DNA of 13,317 bases from assembly GCA_023418055.1 (NCBI GenBank), contig JAEZDP010000086.1:1-13317 (forward strand), written 5' to 3'. The position numbers and the translations under genes were made by a program. This document shows, piece by piece, positions 1-6,168 of the stretch (the first letter of the stretch is position 1; each line of letters starts with the position of its first letter). A model generated the notes under the pieces. That model was given only the letters and a program-made list of their open reading frames with translations, searched no databases and had not been told where the DNA came from. This stretch comes from Acidobacteriota bacterium. Lineage in GTDB: Bacteria > Acidobacteriota > Vicinamibacteria > Vicinamibacterales > Vicinamibacteraceae.

Positions 1-2
1 CC

Positions 3-716
3 CGTCCTCGTTACACCAAGCACCAGCACGCGTTCGCCGGGCTGATAACGTGCGGGCTGTGCGGCTGCGCGATGACGGCCGAGGTCAAGAAGCGCAAGTA
101 CATCTACTACCACTGCACCGGCTTCAAGGGCCGCTGCGGGAACACGTGGATCCGCGAGGAGGACCTTTCGCAGCAGTTCGCCGATGTCGTCCGGCGGATC
201 GAAATCACCGCCGAGGTTGCCGACTGGATCGCCGAGGCGCTGCGCGAGAGCCAAGACGACAAGGAACGTTTTCACCGGGCGGCCGTGCTAAGGCTCCAGC
301 AGCAATACATCGGGGTGCAGGCCAAGATCGACCGTGCGTACGAGGACCGCCTGGCGGACCGCGTTTCCGACGACCTGTGGCAGCGGAAGTCGAAGGAGTG
401 GGAACAGGAACTGGCTGACATCCGCCGCGACACAGCCCTGCACGAGTCGGCGAGCCATGACTACATGGCCAAGGGCTCGAAGATTCTGGAACTCGCGCAA
501 ACCGCTCCGGCTCAGTTCCTTACGCAGAATGCGGCCGAACAGGCTCGCCTGCTGAAAACGCTGCTTTCGAACTGCACGTTCGATCGCGGAAGTCTTGCAG
601 TTGCGTGGGTTAAGCCGTTCGACTTGTTGGCGAGGGGGAACGAAAACGGAGATTGGCTGGGAGGCAGGGATTCGAACCCCGATAACCACGTCCAGAGCGT
701 GGTGTCCTACCGTTGA
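3..716 (+). CDS. Large serine recombinase, C-terminal part (5' end outside window)
   Basis: The frame is open to the left window edge, so the N-terminal catalytic domain is missing. The visible start is a recombinase zinc-ribbon: CGLCGC near codons 17-22, then YYHC and RCGN supplying further cysteines. A long Arg/Glu/Gln-rich coiled-coil-like helix follows, then the family's typical end around SNCTFDRGSL...VKPFDLLA. These elements match site-specific serine recombinases of integrative elements and phages. The last ~20 codons, including GGRDSNPDN and the TGA, are read from the antisense strand of a tRNA-Gln gene, so the natural C-terminus is fixed by the integration site. Base use is less GC-biased than in the genes to the right, which fits a transferred element. 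The C-terminal family call is firm. Whether the full gene is intact cannot be seen. Confidence 0.85.
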   Translation, partial: RPRYTKHQHAFAGLITCGLCGCAMTAEVKKRKYIYYHCTGFKGRCGNTWIREEDLSQQFADVVRRIEITAEVADWIAEALRESQDDKERFHRAAVLRLQQQYIGVQAKIDRAYEDRLADRVSDDLWQRKSKEWEQELADIRRDTALHESASHDYMAKGSKILELAQTAPAQFLTQNAAEQARLLKTLLSNCTFDRGSLAVAWVKPFDLLARGNENGDWLGGRDSNPDNHVQSVVSYR

Positions 717-727
717 ACGACCTCCCA
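654..727 (-). tRNA. tRNA-Gln (anticodon CUG)
   Basis: The minus strand folds into a complete 74-nt cloverleaf. The acceptor stem TGGGAGG pairs with CCTCCCA, followed by a G discriminator and an encoded CCA. The D stem GTTC/GGAC has one wobble. The anticodon stem CCACG/CGTGG carries loop CTCTGGA, which gives anticodon CTG (plus-strand 693-695). The T stem CGGGG/CCCTG encloses TTCGAAT. Residues resemble other bacterial tRNA-Gln genes. The 3' half lies inside the antisense end of the recombinase reading frame, and the 3' end points toward that element, the usual geometry of a tRNA attachment site. The gene itself appears complete, so any integration has kept it functional. Confidence 0.95.
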
Positions 728-759
728 GCACATGGGCGCGACGCCCGAGAGGAACACCC

Positions 760-789
760 AGTGTAGCCAAAAACCGCCCACCTCGGCAA
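760..789 (-). promoter_or_regulatory. Probable promoter of tRNA-Gln
   Basis: On the minus strand TTGCCG (784-789) and TACACT (760-765) form -35-like and -10-like hexamers with an 18-nt spacer. The expected start lies about 26 nt before the mature tRNA 5' end. The -10 sits in GCTACACTGGGTGTTCC, nearly identical to the sequence just upstream of the reductase gene at 6046. Prediction from sequence only. Confidence 0.45.
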
Positions 790-869
790 CCCTCCCGCAT
801 CGCCCCCGCCCATACCCCGTCCCGTGGACGGCGGCTCATCGCGCCCTCTCCCGCGCCGCCCCGCCGCTC

Positions 870-898
870 TGGACATGGTCCAAGCTTCGTAATAATAT
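870..898 (+). promoter_or_regulatory. Promoter of the Rrf2/oxidoreductase operon
   Basis: TGGACA (870-875) and TAATAT (893-898) are 17 bp apart, a near-consensus housekeeping promoter inside an AT-rich island in otherwise very GC-rich DNA. Transcription is predicted to begin at about 905-906, at the ATG itself. No Shine-Dalgarno precedes the gene, so the message is probably leaderless. An Rrf2 operator probably overlaps this region, because these regulators are usually autoregulated. Confidence 0.65.
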
Positions 899-905
899 AA
901 GTTGC

Positions 906-1361
906 ATGAAATGCGACAGCCGCCTGTCGTCCGTCCTCCACATGCTGCTCCACCTCGCCCAGCAGCAGCCTCCACGCACCTCCCACCACCTCGCCGCCTG
1001 GCTCGACACCAACCCCGTCGTCGTGCGACGTGAACTCGCCGGACTCCGGCAGCAGGGCATCGTCGAGTCGGCGCGTGGACACGGCGGCGGCTGGACACTG
1101 GCCCGGCGCCTCGAGTCCATCACGGTGCACGACATCCACCGCGCCCTCGGAGGGCCCTCCCCATTCGCGATCGGACACCGGCGCAGCCATCCGGCGTGTC
1201 CCGTCGAACAAATCGTCAACGAGGCCGTGGACGAGGGCTTGCGCGCCGCCGAAGACGCTCTGCACGCACGGTTCGCGCGCACCACCCTCGCCGACCTCGC
1301 CGCCACCGCCCGCCGCCGGAGCGCCGCCCGCACCATCGCTGAGCACCGCCATGATTCCTGA
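906..1361 (+). CDS. Rrf2-family transcriptional regulator
   Basis: This 151-aa protein has the Rrf2 layout. An N-terminal winged helix-turn-helix (about residues 8-60) includes TNPVVVRRELAGLRQQGIV, followed by the hallmark G-x-GGG-W wing and the SITVHDIHRAL helix (70-81), then a C-terminal dimerisation helix. Only Cys3 and Cys98 are present. The three spaced cysteines that hold a [2Fe-2S] cluster in IscR or NsrR are absent, so the protein is probably not a cluster sensor; it could sense through a thiol or a ligand. The ATG at 906 is chosen because it starts the conserved domain and lies 7 nt after a strong -10. The next gene starts inside this one (11-bp overlap), so the two are co-translated. 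It is probably the local repressor of the operon. Confidence 0.88.
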   Translation: MKCDSRLSSVLHMLLHLAQQQPPRTSHHLAAWLDTNPVVVRRELAGLRQQGIVESARGHGGGWTLARRLESITVHDIHRALGGPSPFAIGHRRSHPACPVEQIVNEAVDEGLRAAEDALHARFARTTLADLAATARRRSAARTIAEHRHDS

Positions 1362-2274
1362 GCCCAACCCCGAGACGTTCAACGCCGACGCCGTCGTGAT
1401 CGGCGGCAGCTACGCCGGCCTCTCGGCGGCACTCCAACTGGCCCGTGCCCGCCGGCGTGTGGTCGTCGTCGATGCAGGCGCCCCGCGGAATCGGATGGCC
1501 GCCGCCTCCCACGGCCTCCTCGGACGCGACGGGGCCTCGCCAGCCGCCATCGCCGCCGAAGGGCGGTCGCAACTGCTCGCGTATCCCACGGTCACCTGGG
1601 TGGACGGCGCCGTGACGGCCGCCACGGCACGGGACGGCGGTTTCGGCATCACCATCGGCGACGACCGCCACCTGACGACCCGCCGCGTGGTGATCGCCAC
1701 AGGCGTCACCGACACGCTTCCGGACATACCCGGACTCGCCGAGCGTTGGGGGCGCAGCGTCTTCCACTGCCCCTACTGCCATGGCTACGAACTGAACGAG
1801 GGCCGCATCGGCGTGCTCGCCACCGGCCCGACGTCGCTCCACCACGCGACGATGCTCCCCGACTGGGGACGCGTCACGCTGTTCACGAATGCGGCGCTGG
1901 AACTCGACATCGACCAGCGCGCGGCCCTCACGCGCCGCGGCGTTGGCATTGAACCCACGCCGGTCGCGGCCCTCGCCGACGAAGCGACCGTGGTGCTGCG
2001 CGACGGCCGGCGTCTCGTGATGGACGGCCTCTTCACAATGTCGCACACACGACCCGCGAGCGACGCGGCCGAGCAACTCGGCTGCGCGTTCGACAGCGGA
2101 CCGATGGGCCCCTTCGTCCGTACGGATCCCCTCAAGGCGACGACGGTACCGGGGGTGTTCGCATGCGGAGACGTGGCGAGAGGCGCGGGCAGCGTGGCAC
2201 TGGCGGTGGGCGACGGCACCCAAGCCGGCATCGCCACACACCAGTCACTCCTGTTGCCACCGCCGGGCTTGTAG
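1351..2274 (+). CDS. Thioredoxin-reductase-like NAD(P)/FAD-dependent disulfide oxidoreductase
   Basis: This 307-aa flavoprotein has an N-terminal FAD-binding motif GGSYAG (18-23), the redox pair C140-PY-C143 in FHCPYCHGYE, and the C-terminal FAD motif GVFACGDVA (268-276). The CPYCHGYE form is typical of a thioredoxin-reductase-like branch that includes disulfide-forming enzymes of the GliT/HlmI type, rather than classical TrxB. The segment where TrxB has its NADPH-binding GxGxxA reads LATGPTSLHHA (156-166) and is degenerate, so the electron partner is uncertain and could be oxygen or an unidentified donor. It overlaps the upstream Rrf2 gene by 11 bp. Pairs of Rrf2 regulator and this kind of oxidoreductase suggest a thiol or redox stress response. 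Substrate unknown. Confidence 0.85.
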   Translation: MIPEPNPETFNADAVVIGGSYAGLSAALQLARARRRVVVVDAGAPRNRMAAASHGLLGRDGASPAAIAAEGRSQLLAYPTVTWVDGAVTAATARDGGFGITIGDDRHLTTRRVVIATGVTDTLPDIPGLAERWGRSVFHCPYCHGYELNEGRIGVLATGPTSLHHATMLPDWGRVTLFTNAALELDIDQRAALTRRGVGIEPTPVAALADEATVVLRDGRRLVMDGLFTMSHTRPASDAAEQLGCAFDSGPMGPFVRTDPLKATTVPGVFACGDVARGAGSVALAVGDGTQAGIATHQSLLLPPPGL

Positions 2275-2391
2275 CCGCTCAGGCGTCCGGCTGTGCCACA
2301 CATCCGCACCCGCGACGGTCACAGTGAGCGCGCCGTTGCTGCGGCACGGCCACGCTTCGTGAGTCTGCCCAGCCGTCAGGTCCACCCCACC

Positions 2392-2407
2392 TGGTATCCG
2401 ACTTGCT
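2392..2407 (+). promoter_or_regulatory. Sigma-54 (-24/-12) promoter of the DUF2383 gene
   Basis: TGGTATCCGACTTGCT matches the sigma-54 consensus TGGCAC-N5-TTGCW at the positions that matter: GG at 2393-2394 and GC at 2405-2406, exactly 10 nt apart, with TTGC intact. Transcription would start near 2418, giving a leader of about 22 nt that contains the AGGAGG. Short inverted repeats at 2319-2327 (TCAC-A-GTGA) and 2351-2361 (CACG-CTT-CGTG) could be activator sites, but this is weak. Confidence 0.6.
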
Positions 2408-2425
2408 TTACCTGACGGGTTGAAC

Positions 2426-2431
2426 AGGAGG
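2426..2431 (+). promoter_or_regulatory. Ribosome binding site AGGAGG
   Basis: A perfect Shine-Dalgarno lies 8 nt before the ATG at 2440 and fixes that start. It stands out because most other transcription-unit starts here have none. Confidence 0.85.
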
Positions 2432-2439
2432 TTCATGAC

Positions 2440-2892
2440 ATGTCCAACGACAACACCATTTCCATACTCAACAACCTCATCGAAACCTGCAAGGACGGCG
2501 AGAACGGCTTCACGACCGCCACGGAAGGGCTGCGCAATCCGGCGATCAAGGCGAAGTTCCAGGAGTACGCGCGTCAACGCTCGACGTTCGCGCGCGAGCT
2601 TCAGGACGAGGTGCGGAAGCTCGGCGGCGACCCTGAGACGTCCGGCAGCGTGAGCGGCTCGCTGCACCGCGGCTGGCTGAACATCAAGTCGGCCATTACG
2701 GGCAGCGACGACCACGCCATCGTCGCCGAAGCCGAACGTGGGGAAGACATCGCCAAGGCAGCCTATGACAGCGCGCTGCAGGAGCAGCTCCCGGCTTCGG
2801 TGATGAGCGTCGTGCAACGGCAGGCCACGCAGGTGCGGCAGACGCACGACCACGTGCGCGATCTGCGCGACGGCCAGGCCGTCGCCCGCTGA
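2440..2892 (+). CDS. PA2169-family four-helix-bundle protein (DUF2383)
   Basis: This 150-aa soluble, helix-rich protein starts NDNTISILNNLIETCKDGENGF and contains the FxxYAxQRxxFAxELQ helix, then GSVSGSLHRGWLNIKSAITG, GSDDHAIVAEAERGED and a final QxxxVxxTHDHVRDLR helix. This is the DUF2383/PA2169 pattern, a ferritin-like four-helix bundle. Family members are small stress-associated proteins of unknown biochemical role; metal binding is often suspected. There is no signal peptide. The gene stands alone with its own sigma-54-like promoter and perfect RBS, and a strong hairpin follows 14 nt after the stop. Both suggest tightly switched, possibly high expression under a specific condition. Confidence 0.88.
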   Translation: MSNDNTISILNNLIETCKDGENGFTTATEGLRNPAIKAKFQEYARQRSTFARELQDEVRKLGGDPETSGSVSGSLHRGWLNIKSAITGSDDHAIVAEAERGEDIAKAAYDSALQEQLPASVMSVVQRQATQVRQTHDHVRDLRDGQAVAR

Positions 2893-2906
2893 CGACCGAT
2901 GTACAA

Positions 2907-2934
2907 GCGCGACGTGCCGTAAGGCGCGTCGCGC
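2907..2934. terminator. GNRA-capped hairpin between convergent genes
   Basis: The 12-bp stem 2907-2918 / 2923-2934 (one T-G wobble) closes a GTAA loop at 2919-2922, a GNRA tetraloop when read on the plus strand. It sits between the DUF2383 stop (2892) and the stop of the opposing hydrolase gene (2941). There is no T-run on either side, so it may act as an RNA-stabilising 3' end, or as a terminator helped by other factors, rather than as a textbook intrinsic terminator. Confidence 0.6.
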
Positions 2935-2940
2935 GCCTGC

Positions 2941-4062
2941 CTACGGCGTCGGTTCCGCCGTCGAGGCGAGCAGCGCCGCCAGATGCGCCTTCCAGAGCGA
3001 CGCCTTGGTATGTGATCCGTGCCCCACGGTGTCGGCGCTGAACGGCAACACCACGGCCTTGCCGTTCCTCACCCGCACGATCTCGCGTTCGAGCACCCTC
3101 AGCTCGGGTGGGTTGATGATGTCATCGGCCGAGTTGATCGCGACCAGCGGGGCCGTGATCCGATCCAGACCAGGTGCAGGGTCGTAGTCTCGAGACGCCT
3201 CGATCGCATAGAGGATGTCGTTGGCGTCCCCCGTCTTCATGTAAGCGGACACATACTCGTCGAGCACGCGGTCCGTCTCGGCGAGCGTCGGCGCCTGCGC
3301 CCGTCGCAGCACCGGGTTGCTGCCGGCCAGCCACAACATCTGCGCCACGGTTCGCAGGCCGTTGGGCTGCGTCGTGTAGTTGCCGCCGTGCCAGGTCGGA
3401 TCCAATCGGATCGCATCGATGGCCACACGCCGCCAGGCGCGATTGCGCCCGGCGATCTGGTCGGGCAGGCTCGCCAGTGGCATGAGCGCGTCCATCATGT
3501 CCGGATGGCGCTGTCCCCACACCCACGTGTGCATGCCGCCCATCGACGTCCCCATCACCAGCCGCAGCTTCGACACCCCGAGCTGTTCGGTGACGAGGCG
3601 ATACTGCGCCTCCACCATGTCGTCGTAGCCGTAGCGCGGAAACGAGGCCCGCAGGCCGTCGCTGGGTTTGCTCGACGCCCCATGGCCGATGTTGTCGGGC
3701 ATCACGACGAAGTACTGCGTCGCGTCGAGGGGTTGCCCGGGTCCGAACAACTCACCGGCGAAGTTCTCTCCCACGAACTGCGCGCCCGTTCCACCGGTGC
3801 CGTGCAGCACCAGCACGGCATTGCGCACCTTGCCGTCGGCACCCCGCCGCGGCGTCCCGACGGTGCGATAGTGCAGGCGAAGTTCCGGCAGCGTCTCGCC
3901 CGACTGGAAGCGGAAGTTGCGGATGACGAAGTCGTGTTCGACAGGGGCCGCGGCTTGCGACACGGGCTGCGCTGTCCCAGGCGCAGGCAGCAGCAGCCAG
4001 ACAGCCGCGCACGCCGCGAGCGAGAGGTCACGCGCCTGCCGCCTCGACAGCACGGCTCTCAT
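2941..4062 (-). CDS. Secreted alpha/beta hydrolase, homoserine acetyltransferase (MetX)-like
   Basis: This 373-aa protein opens with MRAVLSRRQARDLS and a hydrophobic signal segment (about 14-32, ending near GTAQP), so it is probably exported. The mature part is an alpha/beta hydrolase of the MetX/YcjY-like branch. It has an oxyanion region VLVLHGTGGTG (83-93), the nucleophile elbow GTSMGGM with Ser173, an acid near Asp313/314 in NSADDIINPPE, and His348 in VGHGSH. The catalytic triad is therefore intact. An extracytoplasmic location argues against a methionine biosynthesis role; an esterase or deacylase is likelier. The ATG at 4062 is chosen because it overlaps the upstream stop as ATGA (4059-4062), giving translational coupling. 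It is the third gene of the minus-strand operon. Substrate unknown. Confidence 0.85.
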   Translation of the reverse strand: MRAVLSRRQARDLSLAACAAVWLLLPAPGTAQPVSQAAAPVEHDFVIRNFRFQSGETLPELRLHYRTVGTPRRGADGKVRNAVLVLHGTGGTGAQFVGENFAGELFGPGQPLDATQYFVVMPDNIGHGASSKPSDGLRASFPRYGYDDMVEAQYRLVTEQLGVSKLRLVMGTSMGGMHTWVWGQRHPDMMDALMPLASLPDQIAGRNRAWRRVAIDAIRLDPTWHGGNYTTQPNGLRTVAQMLWLAGSNPVLRRAQAPTLAETDRVLDEYVSAYMKTGDANDILYAIEASRDYDPAPGLDRITAPLVAINSADDIINPPELRVLEREIVRVRNGKAVVLPFSADTVGHGSHTKASLWKAHLAALLASTAEPTP

Positions 4063-5513
4063 CGGCTCATCTCGTAGGCCTTCATGATCGTCGCGTACTT
4101 CGTGCGCATCGCGGGCACCTCCCACGCCGGCATCGAGCCGTCACGCACGTAGGCGAGGAAGTTCTCGGTGACCTGGCCGAAGTGCGCTTCGTGGCCCACG
4201 GCATACGACGCAGGCACGCTCACGGCCCAGCGCGCGCCGTCTCGCCGCACGTCCACGCCAGGGAACTCGTCCTGGACCGCGGCAATCGCCTCGCGCACCA
4301 CGCGCTCCGCGTCGCCGTCACCGGCCGTCGCCGCAGGTTCGACGTAGAGGACGGGCGTGAACTGCTCGTCGGCACCCTGGCGGATCACCAGGTTCGCGCG
4401 GGTGCCGCGCATCATCGAGAAGTGGGTGTCGCCGGTGCCCTCGGGTGCCTCGAAGTTCCACACCACCGACACCTTCGCGTGCACGTCGCGCAGGCGATAG
4501 GTGAACTCGCCGTTGCAGTACACCTGCAGCGCGCCGTCGCGCACGTCGTCCTGCAGGTAGTCCGGAAAGCCCGAGGCGCCGGTGACCTTTCGGAACTCCG
4601 CCTCCGACACCGGCGTCGTCCACCTGCGCGCCTGCAGCATCGTGATGTCCTCGGGCGTCAGGCTCTGCTCGGGGAACACGGTCCACTGGATGAGATCGAC
4701 CAGATGCGTGGTGACGTCGACGATGCCTTCGCCCTGCTGGTCGACATCGAAGAACCAGACGGGCCTGATGAGCGGTGCGCCCGACACGGTCTTCGAGAAA
4801 TGGTGCACGCTCTCCTTGGTGATGGCCGGTGCCTCCGGCGAGCCCTTCTCCAGGTCGCCGAACAGCGACGCGTTCTTCGACAGGGCACGCTGCAGCATGC
4901 TCGTGATCTCGAAGCGCTCCGTCATGATGTCGTAGAGCTGCACGCCGCCCTCACGTGCCACGCGAAACGCGTGTTCGAGCCGTTCGAGGTCTGCCGGCGT
5001 GCGGGCCATGGGCTTGTCGGCGAGCACGTGAAAGCCCGCCTCGACGGCGCGCACGATGTACTCGGCCTTGCGCGCGTTGTTGCCCGAGATCACGACGATG
5101 TTGCCGGCGCGGTCGGCAATCATCCGGTCGAGGAAGTCCGGACCGGTGTGCACCTGGAGGTCCCACCGCGTCGGGGCCTCGGCGCGCGTGTTGTAGCTCT
5201 CGATCCTCGCCACGTGTTGCGCGAGTTCCTCCCCCTCGGGTGCGTAGACATGCACGACGGGGCTCACGTCCGGGTACATGGACTTCTGCACGAGCGCGGC
5301 GTGGAAGTGGCCGGGATCGAGTGTGACGAGCCTGAAGCGGGCGGCGTCAGCGGACGGATCGGACGCGGCGGTGGCAGACTCGGAGTTCTCGCCAGAGGGT
5401 CCGCCGCAGCCGGCAAGGAAGGACGGCACCGACAAGGCGCCCGCGGCAAGGGCACTGCGGTGGACGAACGCGCGGCGTGAGAGGTGGCTCGAAGCTGACG
5501 GGAGGCTGTGCAT
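4059..5513 (-). CDS. Tat-exported Gfo/Idh/MocA-family oxidoreductase lipoprotein
   Basis: This 484-aa protein has a twin-arginine signal LSRRAFVHR (Arg13-Arg14) followed by a hydrophobic stretch and a lipobox LAGC (Cys36), so it is probably a folded, cofactor-loaded lipoprotein exported by Tat. The N-terminal Rossmann segment reads LVTLDPGHFHAALVQ (62-76) instead of a classic GxGxxG, a variant seen in the Gfo/Idh branch that carries the 'putative oxidoreductase C-terminal domain'. The family's lysine motif is present as ADKPMA (165-170), and VDVTTHLVDLIQW is in the middle. Members use tightly bound NAD(P) on sugars or related polyols. The ATG at 5513 lies 8 bp after the reductase stop, with a purine-rich AAAGGGGG before it, and the next gene overlaps by 4 bp. 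Substrate unknown; an envelope sugar or glycoside is a reasonable guess. Confidence 0.88.
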   Translation of the reverse strand: MHSLPSASSHLSRRAFVHRSALAAGALSVPSFLAGCGGPSGENSESATAASDPSADAARFRLVTLDPGHFHAALVQKSMYPDVSPVVHVYAPEGEELAQHVARIESYNTRAEAPTRWDLQVHTGPDFLDRMIADRAGNIVVISGNNARKAEYIVRAVEAGFHVLADKPMARTPADLERLEHAFRVAREGGVQLYDIMTERFEITSMLQRALSKNASLFGDLEKGSPEAPAITKESVHHFSKTVSGAPLIRPVWFFDVDQQGEGIVDVTTHLVDLIQWTVFPEQSLTPEDITMLQARRWTTPVSEAEFRKVTGASGFPDYLQDDVRDGALQVYCNGEFTYRLRDVHAKVSVVWNFEAPEGTGDTHFSMMRGTRANLVIRQGADEQFTPVLYVEPAATAGDGDAERVVREAIAAVQDEFPGVDVRRDGARWAVSVPASYAVGHEAHFGQVTENFLAYVRDGSMPAWEVPAMRTKYATIMKAYEMSR

Positions 5514-5521
5514 GGCCCCCT

Positions 5522-6046
5522 TTATACAACCGGAGCCGTCACCTCGTACGACAACACCACGATTCCAGAGGACTGGTACGTGCGCTGCCCACGCAGCGTG
5601 AGGGACATCTGCGGGCCCGGCGGGGCCAGCAGCGGCAGGCCGCCGCCGAGCAGCACCGGGATGATGGCGACCTCGACCTCGTCGACGAGGCGAGCCGCCG
5701 CGAGCTCGCGGAACAGTTCGCCGCCCCCCCACAGCCAGAGCGTCTTGCCCTCGGTCTGCTTCAGCGCGCGCACATGCGGGACGGCGTCGTGCACGAACGT
5801 CGCCCCGTCGCGCTCTCCCTCGGGCAGGGTGCGCGAGTAGACGTAGGTGGGCATCTCGGGCCCCCCGGTGCCGCCCATCCCTACGGCCACCTCCCACGAC
5901 CGACGACCCATCAGCAGCCCACCGACCGCCGCGTACATGGCAGCAAAGTCGATCTCGGGGTCCATCACGATCCAGTCGAAGCCGCCGTCAGGCGCGGCGA
6001 TGTAGCCGTCGAGGCTGGCTGCCACCGAATAGCGGACGCGACGCAT
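5522..6046 (-). CDS. Dihydrofolate reductase family (RibD C-terminal-like) protein
   Basis: This 174-aa cytoplasmic protein has the RibD_C/YwjB-like pattern. It begins VRYSVAASLDGYIAAPDGG (4-22), then LLMGRRSWE (44-52), LWGGGELFREL (105-115) and VAIIPVLLGGGLPLL (126-140). These are the nucleotide-binding and active-site segments of the DHFR-like fold. Such stand-alone proteins reduce uncharacterised substrates with NADPH and are usually not the folate enzyme. The ATG at 6046 begins the conserved fold and lies 7 nt after TACACT. A longer frame runs upstream through the heptamer repeat but is only repeat-encoded. It is the first gene of the minus-strand operon; its stop lies 8 bp before the Gfo/Idh start. 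Confidence 0.87.
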   Translation of the reverse strand: MRRVRYSVAASLDGYIAAPDGGFDWIVMDPEIDFAAMYAAVGGLLMGRRSWEVAVGMGGTGGPEMPTYVYSRTLPEGERDGATFVHDAVPHVRALKQTEGKTLWLWGGGELFRELAAARLVDEVEVAIIPVLLGGGLPLLAPPGPQMSLTLRGQRTYQSSGIVVLSYEVTAPVV

Positions 6047-6053
6047 GGAACAC

Positions 6054-6059
6054 AGTGTA
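6054..6059 (-). promoter_or_regulatory. -10-like element before the reductase operon
   Basis: TACACT on the minus strand is followed by 7 nt and the ATG at 6046. It lies in GCTACACTGTGTTCC, which contains ACAC-T-GTGT and nearly repeats the tRNA-Gln promoter. The matching -35 position falls inside the tandem repeat and has no recognisable hexamer. Confidence 0.4.
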
Positions 6060-6070
6060 GCGCCTGCCCC

Positions 6071-6168
6071 GATCCGCGATCCGCGATCCGCGATCCGCGA
6101 TCCCCGATCCGCGATCCGCGATCCCCGATCCGCGATCCCCGATCCGCGATCCGCGATCCCCGATCTAG
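6071..6168. repeat. Heptanucleotide tandem repeat (GATCCGC/GATCCCC)
   Basis: Thirteen uninterrupted 7-bp units run from 6071 to 6161, followed by a degenerate fourteenth unit GATCTAG (6162-6168) that contains the receptor stop codon. Nine units are GATCCGC (A) and four are GATCCCC (B), in the order AAAABAABABAAB. On the minus strand the B units give GGGG tracts and every unit gives GG. The array places a GATC site every 7 bp. It fills the gap between the receptor stop and the start of the reductase operon. Copy number is likely to vary by slippage. Confidence 0.97.

Noticed and set aside
288..1382. 364-codon minus-strand open frame across tRNA-Gln and the Rrf2 gene
   Set aside because: It crosses a tRNA gene and three unrelated plus-strand regions and shows no domain.
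3019..4077. 352-codon plus-strand open frame opposite the hydrolase
   Set aside because: Shadow frame; the opposite strand has the complete catalytic triad and operon spacing.
2941..4125. Longer hydrolase start at 4125
   Set aside because: The added 21 residues overlap the end of the upstream gene and precede the signal peptide; the ATGA overlap at 4059-4062 supports 4062.
4182..5480. 432-codon plus-strand open frame opposite the Gfo/Idh gene
   Set aside because: Arg/His-rich shadow composition with no motif, fully antisense to a well-supported gene.
6071..6168. Repeat array as a CRISPR
   Set aside because: Units are 7 bp and contiguous with no spacers and no cas genes nearby; it is a simple tandem repeat.
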